In this document: in pieces, positions 1-5,124 of the stretch | How positions within the stretch are numbered: position 1 is the first letter of the stretch | Layout: each line of letters opens with the position of its first letter | Source of the DNA: an uncultured Eubacteriales bacterium | Lineage (GTDB): Bacteria; Bacillota; Clostridia; Oscillospirales; CAG-272 | Direction: 5' to 3' | Assembly (NCBI GenBank): GCA_900546315.1 | Contig: URCP01000137.1 | Coordinates: 1 to 5,523 of the forward strand | DNA: 5,523 nucleotides | Notes under the pieces: generated by a model | What the model was told of the DNA's origin: nothing | Database searches by the model: none | Seen by the model: the letters and a program-made list of their open reading frames with translations, nothing else | Made by a program: the position numbers and the translations under genes

Positions 1-1
1 C

Positions 2-352
2 ATCACGGTGGTCGTACTGAGCGTTTTGTTCTACCGTCCGTTCTGCAAGTGGCTCTGTCCGCTCGGTGCTTTCTACGCGCTCTTCAACCGCGTGTCATTA
101 TTCCGGATGAAGGTTGACACGAATAAGTGCGTGTCCTGCGGAAAGTGCGCCAGAGTCTGCAAGATGGATGTTGACGTGACCAAAACTCCGAACAGCGCCG
201 AATGCATCCGCTGCGGAATGTGCGTCAAAGCCTGCCCGACAAACGCCATCTGCTTCAGATACGGCTTTGGGAGCGGCAGGGAAGAGTGCCCCTCCGCGAA
301 AAAAAACGACGAAATCAAAACAAATGAAATTAACAAGGAGAAAGAATCATGA
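2..352 (+). CDS. 4Fe-4S membrane polyferredoxin (NapH/CcoG-like), C-terminal part
   Basis: The reading frame is open to the left edge, so the N-terminus and most membrane helices are missing; about 116 codons are visible. It starts in a hydrophobic stretch (ITVVVLSVLF), then YRPFCKWLCPLGA, the Cys-x3-Cys-Pro motif (Cys codons at 44 and 56) typical of NapH/NosR/CcoG-type membrane Fe-S proteins. Two classical 4Fe-4S motifs follow: CVSCGKCARVC (Cys codons 128-160, no Pro after the last Cys) and CIRCGMCVKACP (203-238). The tail is lysine/glutamate rich. Family knowledge: such proteins pass electrons between soluble carriers and the membrane or its outer face. The stop overlaps the start of the next gene (ATGA, 349-352), implying translational coupling with the thioredoxin-like lipoprotein. 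By inference it is the electron entry point for the TlpA/MsrAB chain. The exact subfamily cannot be set without the N-terminus. Confidence 0.93.
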   Translation: MTVVVLSVLFYRPFCKWLCPLGAFYALFNRVSLFRMKVDTNKCVSCGKCARVCKMDVDVTKTPNSAECIRCGMCVKACPTNAICFRYGFGSGREECPSAKKNDEIKTNEINKEKES

Positions 353-1257
353 AAACAGCAAAAAAACTCATCGCGGCGCTGACCGCGCTCGTACTCGTAT
401 TCGTCATGGTGTCCTGCGGGGCTGCGGGCGATGATATGACGAAGGAACCGAAAAACGCCAAGGAAGCGTCCGCGATGCACGAAAAGCTTCTGGGGCAGGA
501 AAACGAAATCCTCTCGGAAAACTCCGCCCTCTGGGAAAAAGTCTTCATGGCGGCTGACAAGGGTATGGTCATGACCGAGGACGGCAAGAACTATGGCGAC
601 TTCCTCATAATGACCATCGAGAAGGCGAAGGATCAGTTCTCGGACGACGAATACACGCTGATCAAGGGCGAGGCTGAGAAGATACGCGACATCGAGACAA
701 AGCTTACCGAGCTCGAGAGCAAGTTTCCGGAGATCAACGGATCCTCCGGCGACGACAGCATGAGTATGCCAGCCGGCAACGCAAACATCACGAAATTCCC
801 GTCCTTCACCGGTAAGGATCTTGACGGCAACGAGGTCAAGAGCGACGATCTTTTCTCCGGCAACGCCGTTACGGTAGTGAACTTCTGGTTCACGACCTGC
901 GGACCCTGCGTCGGAGAACTCGGTGACCTTGAAAAGCTGAACAAGGAGCTCGGCGAAAAGGGCGGAGAACTCATCGGAATCAATTCCTTCACGCTGGACG
1001 GCGACGAAAAGTCGATTACCGAGGCGAAGGAAGTGCTTGACAAGAACGGCGCGTCCTACCGCAACGTCTACTTTGACTCGGACAGCGACGCCGGAAAATT
1101 CACCGCGGGCATCTACGCCTACCCGACGACATATGTGGTAGACCGGAACGGAAACATCGTCGGCGACCCGATCGTCGGCGCGATAACGAACAAGAATCAG
1201 ATGGAGGAGCTGCAAAAACAGATCGATACTGCAATCGCGACCGACAGCGTGAAATAA
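349..1257 (+). CDS. TlpA-like thioredoxin-fold lipoprotein with helical N-terminal region
   Basis: A 302-residue protein starting at an ATG with AAGGAG at 335-340 (8-nt spacing), overlapping the upstream stop. Residues 1-23 form a lipoprotein signal: Lys-rich start, hydrophobic core, lipobox MVSC with lipidated Cys23. So it is probably anchored on the outer face of the membrane. Residues about 35-145 are charged, mostly helical and cysteine-free; I do not recognise a named domain there. A short linker leads to a TlpA/AhpC-type thioredoxin fold (about 160-300): FPSFTGKDLDGNEV, strand VVNFWF, active site TTCGPC (Cys184, Cys187), and the cis-proline region YPTTYVVDRNG (Pro259). Expected role: dithiol reductant of an extracytoplasmic partner. 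The MsrAB lipoprotein 29 bp downstream is the obvious client, as with the Etrx thioredoxin lipoproteins and SpMsrAB2 of Streptococcus pneumoniae. Fold and location are well supported; the partner is inferred from the operon. Confidence 0.95.
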   Translation: MKTAKKLIAALTALVLVFVMVSCGAAGDDMTKEPKNAKEASAMHEKLLGQENEILSENSALWEKVFMAADKGMVMTEDGKNYGDFLIMTIEKAKDQFSDDEYTLIKGEAEKIRDIETKLTELESKFPEINGSSGDDSMSMPAGNANITKFPSFTGKDLDGNEVKSDDLFSGNAVTVVNFWFTTCGPCVGELGDLEKLNKELGEKGGELIGINSFTLDGDEKSITEAKEVLDKNGASYRNVYFDSDSDAGKFTAGIYAYPTTYVVDRNGNIVGDPIVGAITNKNQMEELQKQIDTAIATDSVK

Positions 1258-1261
1258 CGCG

Positions 1262-1283
1262 GCGCCTCCGCGAAAGGAGGAGC
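1262..1283 (+). promoter_or_regulatory. Hairpin sequestering the msrAB Shine-Dalgarno
   Basis: CCTCC (1265-1269) is complementary to GGAGG (1276-1280) across a GCGAAA loop. Two further G-C pairs (1262-1263 with 1282-1283) lie beyond a G/A mismatch. GGAGG is the ribosome binding site of msrAB, 6 nt before its ATG at 1287. Seen directly: the complementarity and its position, starting 4 nt after the stop of the upstream gene. Inference: ribosomes finishing the thioredoxin gene would open the stem, coupling the two genes; alternatively it simply tunes the ratio of the two proteins. It is not a terminator, since no T-run follows. Confidence 0.6.
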
Positions 1284-1286
1284 ATT

Positions 1287-2375
1287 ATGCGCAGAAAATC
1301 CGCAGCTATGCTGCTTTGCGCGGCAGTTTTTCTCAGCGGGTGCGGGGTGGTTTCTATGACGCCGTCCGCCAACCTGAAATCGACCGAGACGGAGGAGAGC
1401 GGCATGAAAACTGAGACGACCGAAAACGTCATCTATCTCGCGGGCGGTTGTTTCTGGGGCATGGAACAGCTGATGCAGTCGATCCCGGGCGTCATCGACG
1501 CGGAGAGCGGCTACGCGAACGGCACCTGCGAGGAAGACGCCGATTACAGGACGGTCTGCAAAGGTGGAACCGGCTTCCGGGAGACGGTGCGCGTGGAATA
1601 CAATCCGGACGAGGTGAGCCTCGACGCGCTTTTGCTCGCTTACTTCTATGTCATCGACCCCACAGTCGAAAACCGGCAGGGCAACGATATCGGCACGCAA
1701 TACCAGACCGGAGTCTATTACACAAGCGACGCGGCGAAAGAGACGGTTGAGCGCATCGCGGCGATTGAAAAAGGTCGGAGCAAGAAGTTTTTTGTGGAAA
1801 TCGGACCGCTTATAAACTTCTTTCCCGCCGAGGAATATCACCAGGATTACCTTGAGAAGAACCCGGACGGCTACTGCCACATCCCTAAGGCGGAGATGGA
1901 GCTGTTTTCAAAGCTTCGCATCGACCCCGGCGACTATAAGAAGCCCGCCGCCGAATCCATCCGCGACAAGCTGACAGACGAGCAGTACCACGTCACACAG
2001 GAAAACGGCACCGAGCGCGCCTTCACGGGCGAATTCTGGAACCGGTTCGAGAAGGGTATTTATGTGGATATAGTCACCGGAGAGCCGCTCTTTTCCTCAA
2101 CGGACAAGTTTGAGAGCGGCTGCGGGTGGCCGGCGTTCACCAAGCCCATCGAGGAGCCCGCAGTCGTGGAGCTTGAGGACAACAGCCACGGTATGCGCCG
2201 CACCGAGGTCAGGAGCCGCGCCGGGGACTCACATCTCGGTCACGTGTTCACCGGAGATCCGGAATCGCCGAACGGCGTGCGCTACTGCATCAACAGCGCG
2301 TCACTGCGTTTCATCCCTTATGCTAAAATGGAGAGCGAGGGGTACGGATATCTGATGTATCTGTTTGATGAATAA
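1287..2375 (+). CDS. msrAB: Bifunctional methionine sulfoxide reductase MsrA-MsrB, lipoprotein form
   Basis: A 362-residue fusion that reduces both S- and R-epimers of methionine sulfoxide. The start at 1287 has AAAGGAGG at 1273-1280. Residues 1-19 are a lipoprotein signal with lipobox LSGC (Cys19), followed by a Ser/Thr/Glu-rich linker. MsrA domain (about 47-205): GGCFWGME with nucleophile Cys55, TGFRETV with the conserved acidic Glu99, NRQGNDIGTQYQTGVYY, EYHQDYL, and GYCHI with resolving Cys197. MsrB domain (about 225-355): YHVTQENGTERAFTGEFW, SGCGWPAF with resolving Cys279, SHLGHVF, and RYCINSASLRF with catalytic Cys334. The two zinc-binding CxxC pairs of many MsrBs are absent (VDIVTG and RSRAGD in their place), as in the zinc-free Neisseria PilB type. 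The MsrA-then-MsrB order is the common one. By context its reductant is the CGPC lipoprotein upstream. A second possible start at Met40 is listed separately. Last gene of the operon. Confidence 0.97.
   Translation: MRRKSAAMLLCAAVFLSGCGVVSMTPSANLKSTETEESGMKTETTENVIYLAGGCFWGMEQLMQSIPGVIDAESGYANGTCEEDADYRTVCKGGTGFRETVRVEYNPDEVSLDALLLAYFYVIDPTVENRQGNDIGTQYQTGVYYTSDAAKETVERIAAIEKGRSKKFFVEIGPLINFFPAEEYHQDYLEKNPDGYCHIPKAEMELFSKLRIDPGDYKKPAAESIRDKLTDEQYHVTQENGTERAFTGEFWNRFEKGIYVDIVTGEPLFSSTDKFESGCGWPAFTKPIEEPAVVELEDNSHGMRRTEVRSRAGDSHLGHVFTGDPESPNGVRYCINSASLRFIPYAKMESEGYGYLMYLFDE
1391..1406 (+). promoter_or_regulatory. Internal in-frame ribosome binding site and start inside msrAB
   Basis: GGAGGAG at 1391-1397 is followed, 6 nt later, by ATG at 1404, in frame with msrAB (Met40). 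Translation from here would begin MKTETTENVIYLAGGCFWG, a normal N-terminus for a cytosolic MsrA/MsrAB, lacking the lipoprotein signal and linker. The site sits exactly at the junction between export leader and catalytic domain. Seen: the SD, spacing and frame. Inference: either two isoforms are made (surface and cytosol), or this is the relic start of a cytosolic gene to which an export leader was added. The Glu-Glu codons making the SD could also be chance. Confidence 0.5.
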
Positions 2376-2382
2376 CCCAAAA

Positions 2383-2418
2383 CGCGGACAGGCAGTCATC
2401 CCTGTCCGCGCTTTTTTT
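2383..2418 (+). terminator. Intrinsic terminator of the Fe-S/TlpA/msrAB operon
   Basis: A perfect 10-bp stem, CGCGGACAGG (2383-2392) with CCTGTCCGCG (2401-2410), encloses an 8-nt loop and is followed by C and seven T. It begins 7 nt after the msrAB stop, closing the operon. Confidence 0.95.
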
Positions 2419-2584
2419 ATATATCCGCTGACAGCCGTAATCCGTCATGAAAGTACAACGCAAAATGTATGCCATGAAGCGCGGACAAAAAGATGCTATA
2501 ACGTAACGGCATACGATGCAACGGTGGAGGTGTTCACGCTACTTTTAACTTCGCTATTTTGCACTGAATTTTATATTATTATTA
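2419..2584. other. Intergenic region without a convincing gene
   Basis: Between the msrAB terminator and the next promoter I see no supported gene. The one open plus-strand frame (2365-2598) begins inside the msrAB stop region, reads through the terminator hairpin and has no ribosome binding site. Composition turns AT-rich from about 2540, typical of promoter DNA. A weak inverted repeat GTATGCC/GGCATAC (2467-2473 and 2508-2514) has a 34-nt loop and probably no meaning. Confidence 0.6.
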
Positions 2585-2613
2585 TCAACATTCCGTGAAA
2601 AGTATGATATAAT
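2585..2613 (+). promoter_or_regulatory. Sigma-A type promoter with extended -10, upstream of the solute-binding pseudogene
   Basis: -35 TCAACA (2585-2590, 4 of 6 matches to TTGACA), a 17-bp spacer, and a perfect -10 TATAAT (2608-2613) preceded by TG at 2605-2606. Transcription would start near 2620 and run through the palindrome at 2666 into the solute-binding reading frame. The promoter looks intact although the gene behind it is broken. Confidence 0.75.
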
Positions 2614-2663
2614 AATTTCACATGATCAAACAGGTCTGCATTCTGCAAAAAAGGAACAGGTGA

Positions 2664-3976
2664 AAGTCTGAAAATAAATTTTCAGACCAAACAGTTTTCA
2701 GCTTCGACGGCGCCGAATTCACTTTTCTGACCCGCGATCCCGCCAAAATGACATGGGTTTATCCGCAGCTGGACGTTGAGTCTTCGACCGGAGACGTCCT
2801 GAATGACGCGATTTACACCCGCAACGCCGCGTTGAAGACCTGCTGAAAGTCAGGATACATGGCGTTGAGGACGATTCCTATGAAACTACCGTGAAAAACA
2901 TGATTCTCGCGGGCGACGGCACGTATGACATCATCCAGCTCAATGACCGCGACGGTCTGGCGTTCGCACAGGAAGGTCTGGTCTATTCGATCAATGATCT
3001 GAAATATATTGATCTCGACAAGCCGTGGTGGAGTCAGACGCTGAATTCCGCCCTTTCGATCGGGAATAAGCAGTATTTCGCGTATGGCGACTACAATCTG
3101 ACGACCTATGACTACACGCACGTACTGGTGTTCAACAAGGACATCGCGGAAAAGTATTCGGTCGGCAATATCTACGACACGGTTTTCGGAGGCAAGTGGA
3201 CTCTCGATACATATTCCGAATTCGCGAAGATGACGACGCACGACCTCAACGGCGACAGCAAGATGGACAAAGACGATATCTATGGCCTTATTTCCCAGCC
3301 GAAGCATGTTCTTCCGTGTTTCTGGATCGGCGCCGGCGTCGAGTCGGTTTCAAAGAATCCGGATGATATCCCGGTTTTCGATCTCGACAAGAACGATAAA
3401 TTCCGCGAGGTCATAGAAAAGATCTTCGGGATCACATGGGACGACGGAACCTGGTACAACATAAATGATACGTCGACCGATCTTTTCCAATCCGGACATT
3501 CGCTCTTCATGGACACAAGCTTCAACCTCGTTTCGAACCTTCGCGACATGGATTCCGACTTCGGAATTATCCCCTATCCGAAGTTTGACGAGTCGCAGAC
3601 CGACTATTATTCGCGCGTCGAGGGCGGACTTGTGTCGATAATTCCGAAGACAAACGAAAAGCTCGATATGACCGGAGCCGTTCTTGAGGCTCTCTCGTAC
3701 GAATCGCGGCAGACCGTGATCCCGGCATACTACGAAATCGCGCTGAAGGGCAAGTACGCGCGGGATCCCGAGTCGATCGAGATGCTTGATCTGATATTTG
3801 CCGGACGGATTTACGACCTCGGCGACACATATTGGTGCACAATCCTGCGCGACGGAATTTTCCAGGATATGTTCAAAAAGAACAACCGTGATTACGCATC
3901 CATTGTCGCGGGCGTGAAGCCGAAGATAGAGAGCGAAATCGAAAAGACCGTCGACGCTTTCGCGGCACTGAAATGA
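2664..3976 (+). pseudogene. ABC transporter extracellular solute-binding protein (family 1), N-terminally deleted and frameshifted
   Basis: Homology-like sequence begins near 2697 with FDGAEFTFLTRDPAKMTWVY (frame of 2664) and continues through GDVLNDAIYTRNAA to about 2831. It then jumps frame to VEDLLKVRIHGVEDDSYETTVKNM and runs intact to TGA at 3974-3976. The two halves join if one G is restored at about 2829-2832 (gcg|gtt sharing one G). Upstream, the first frame is closed by TGA at 2661, with no usable start and no signal peptide or lipobox, which this exported family needs. The body looks typical: YDIIQLN near the hinge, KYIDLDKPWW, an EF-hand-like calcium loop DLNGDSKMDKDD (3242-3277), and the FGIIPYPKFDE and AVLEALSYES motifs. 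Known role: capture of sugars or other oligomers for an ABC importer. No permease or ATPase genes flank it. The intact body suggests recent decay. The GTG at 2891 has no ribosome binding site and is not a credible start. The frameshift alone could be a sequencing error; the missing leader could not. Confidence 0.82.
2666..2687. repeat. 22-nt palindrome with 10-bp arms
   Basis: GTCTGAAAAT (2666-2675) and ATTTTCAGAC (2678-2687) are perfect inverted copies around a central AA. It lies about 46 bp after the predicted transcription start, where the signal-peptide part of the solute-binding gene should be. It could be a repressor operator, an mRNA hairpin in the leader, or a scar of the deletion. 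An upstream GGTCTG (2633-2638) could pair with CAGACC (2683-2688) as an alternative stem. No T-run follows, so it is not a terminator. Confidence 0.7.
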
Positions 3977-3996
3977 TTTCGTGATTTAAGCACATC

Positions 3997-4023
3997 AAAA
4001 AAGCCGCGTCAAGCGGCTTTTTT
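3997..4023. terminator. Bidirectional intrinsic terminator between convergent genes
   Basis: Six A (3997-4002), GCCGC (4003-4007), loop GTCAA, GCGGC (4013-4017), six T (4018-4023). The A- and T-tracts make it work on both strands: it ends the solute-binding transcript on plus and lies 32 bp beyond the stop of the FliB-like gene on minus. Confidence 0.93.
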
Positions 4024-4055
4024 GCGTGCGGGTGATGCGAAAACGATATGTTGAC

Positions 4056-4853
4056 TCACGCAAAGTTTTCCCTGATATATTCCAGAATAACATCCGTATT
4101 ATCCGGATCATACTCGACTTCACAGGATATCCGTCTCGCCGCGTCCGCGAATTCTCCATCCATCGCCGAGGTCATGACCGCGCATATCGCGGCGAACCGC
4201 ATCGTCTCGTCCGGATAATCAAAATACCAGCGGTATATGTAGTACGAACACAGCCGGTGAGAGAGCGGTGAGACCGCCGGCGGAACCTCCGGAAAAACGA
4301 GCGGTTCAAGGGTCTCGAGAGACCCGAACAGCCCGCGCAGCTCACTATACCGCCTGACGCAGTCCGCAATCGCGACGTCCATTGCCTCCGTGTCACGCAT
4401 GAGTGCTGACTGAGCCCGGAGTTCGTCAAGCTCGCTGCTTTCCGGCTCATATCCGTCGTCCTCGTATATGAGCCTTACATCACCGGAAAGCCAGAGCTTC
4501 GCAGCTGCCTCACAGCAGATGCCCTGACCGCCCTCGCGGATGTTTCCGTTCTCCGAGTACGAGTAGAAGCGCGGATGCTCGCGGCAGATGTCGCAGAGGG
4601 CGTCCTCACCGCGCCGGATGATCAGATCACATAACCCGTCGTTCCGCAGAAAGCCGCAGCGCCCGCCCTCACGGCAGAGCAGGGTTCCGTCCGGAGCGGG
4701 CAGAAGCCGCCGCTTCTCGCTCTCATCGAGCAGTTGATCGTAAAGCGCCACCTTGTCAGGGTCGACGGCGATCTCCCACCCCGCGCAGCAGGTATGCGCG
4801 CAGTCTGACGCGATACAGCGGAAACTATCGAAAAAATCAGGTTTTACGAACAT
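4056..4853 (-). CDS. FliB-like protein (flagellin lysine-N-methylase family), short form
   Basis: A 265-residue cysteine-rich protein. Start ATG at 4853-4851 (minus strand) with GGGGAG (4865-4860) 6 nt upstream. Cysteine pattern: FRCIASDCAHTCCAGW (Cys13, 18, 22, 23), then Cys60, Cys66, Cys75, Cys87, Cys90 in CDICREHPRF, and ICCEAA (Cys113, 114). This cluster-like arrangement, the W-x-I and REHPRFY signatures, and the C-terminal SCEVEYDPDN segment resemble proteins annotated as FliB, which methylates flagellin lysines in Salmonella. FliB of Salmonella is about 400 residues, so this copy is compact, with a shortened middle and C-terminal part but apparently both ends present. No flagellar gene is nearby, so the real substrate is open. 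No signal peptide; cytosolic. Single-gene transcript from its own promoter, divergent from the EEP gene. Confident that it is a gene, moderate on family, low on activity. Confidence 0.85.
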   Translation of the reverse strand: MFVKPDFFDSFRCIASDCAHTCCAGWEIAVDPDKVALYDQLLDESEKRRLLPAPDGTLLCREGGRCGFLRNDGLCDLIIRRGEDALCDICREHPRFYSYSENGNIREGGQGICCEAAAKLWLSGDVRLIYEDDGYEPESSELDELRAQSALMRDTEAMDVAIADCVRRYSELRGLFGSLETLEPLVFPEVPPAVSPLSHRLCSYYIYRWYFDYPDETMRFAAICAVMTSAMDGEFADAARRISCEVEYDPDNTDVILEYIRENFA

Positions 4854-4894
4854 AAAGAACTCCCCGGAATGAATTTGCGTACGGCATATCTTTC

Positions 4895-4923
4895 AGTGTA
4901 AACCCTCCGCGCCGTTCTGTCAA
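4895..4923 (-). promoter_or_regulatory. Sigma-A promoter of the FliB-like gene
   Basis: Read on the minus strand: -35 TTGACA (4923-4918), 17-bp spacer, -10 TACACT (4900-4895). Transcription would start near 4888, giving a leader of about 35 nt before the ATG. The -35 is a perfect consensus and the orientation matches the only minus-strand gene. Confidence 0.8.
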
Positions 4924-4932
4924 GTGACAAGG

Positions 4933-5068
4933 CGGAAAATTATCATATTATTTACTTGTCCGGAGATTTCAGTCCGGAAATTGAACCTCGTGTCTGATGT
5001 GCACGCGCCCTTCACATGGATTCATGTTGTCGGAAAATATTCCCACCCACTTGACAGCCCGGAAATTT
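4933..5068. repeat. Repeated CGGA(A/G)A boxes between divergent promoters
   Basis: CGGA followed by an A/T-rich half occurs at 4933 (CGGAAAATT), 4961 (CGGAGATTT), 4975 (CGGAAATTG), 5031 (CGGAAAATA) and 5060 (CGGAAATTT). Spacings are 28, 14, 56 and 29 bp, near multiples of 14. The pair at 4958-4985 forms two 14-bp tandem copies matching at 11 of 14 positions, and its TCCGGA halves also make a 6-bp inverted repeat around GATTTCAG. All copies lie between the two promoters or in the spacer of the plus one. Possible regulator binding sites; unproven. The rest of the spacer shows no gene. Confidence 0.4.
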
Positions 5069-5079
5069 TATGATAGAAT
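5051..5079 (+). promoter_or_regulatory. Sigma-A promoter of the EEP-family gene
   Basis: Perfect -35 TTGACA (5051-5056), 17-bp spacer, -10 TAGAAT (5074-5079) with an extended TG at 5071-5072. Predicted start near 5086, giving a leader of about 40 nt. One of the strongest promoter matches in the window. Confidence 0.88.
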
Positions 5080-5089
5080 GGTAGCATCA

Positions 5090-5107
5090 CCCGCGCCGCG
5101 CCGCGGG
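5090..5107 (+). promoter_or_regulatory. GC-only hairpin at the 5' end of the EEP mRNA
   Basis: CCCGCG (5090-5095) pairs with CGCGGG (5102-5107) over a 6-nt loop, starting about 4 nt after the predicted transcript start and ending 5 nt before the AGGAGG at 5113-5118. It may stabilise the mRNA 5' end or affect ribosome access. No T-run, so not a terminator. Confidence 0.55.
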
Positions 5108-5124
5108 ATATCAGGAGGCAGAAT

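Noticed and set aside
73..1215. A 380-codon open frame on the minus strand, opposite the Fe-S and thioredoxin genes
   Set aside because: It lies antisense to two clearly homologous genes, shows no recognisable domain, and arises from GC-rich codon bias on the other strand.
1197..1880. A 227-codon minus-strand open frame opposite msrAB
   Set aside because: The plus strand encodes unmistakable MsrA motifs here; the antisense product is low-complexity and resembles nothing.
2467..2514. Inverted repeat GTATGCC/GGCATAC
   Set aside because: Seven-bp arms with a 34-nt loop are expected by chance at this length; no T-run or conserved element lies beside it.
2365..2598. A 77-codon plus-strand frame after msrAB with a hydrophobic C-terminal end (VFTLLLTSLFC)
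   Set aside because: It starts within the msrAB stop region, crosses the terminator hairpin, has no ribosome binding site, and its hydrophobic part is just translated AT-rich promoter DNA.
2622..2663. A 13-residue leader peptide frame (MIKQVCILQKRNR) just after the predicted transcription start, in frame with the solute-binding remnant
   Set aside because: There is no ribosome binding site and almost no leader before the ATG. Reading its TGA as selenocysteine has no support. It cannot supply the missing signal peptide.
3242..3277. Dockerin domain suggested by the EF-hand-like loop DLNGDSKMDKDD
   Set aside because: Only a single loop is present within a solute-binding fold, where such calcium loops occur; a dockerin needs two repeats.
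2891..3976. Treating the solute-binding frame from GTG 2891 as an intact 361-residue gene
   Set aside because: No ribosome binding site precedes it, homologous sequence clearly extends upstream in this frame and then in another, and the product would lack a signal peptide.
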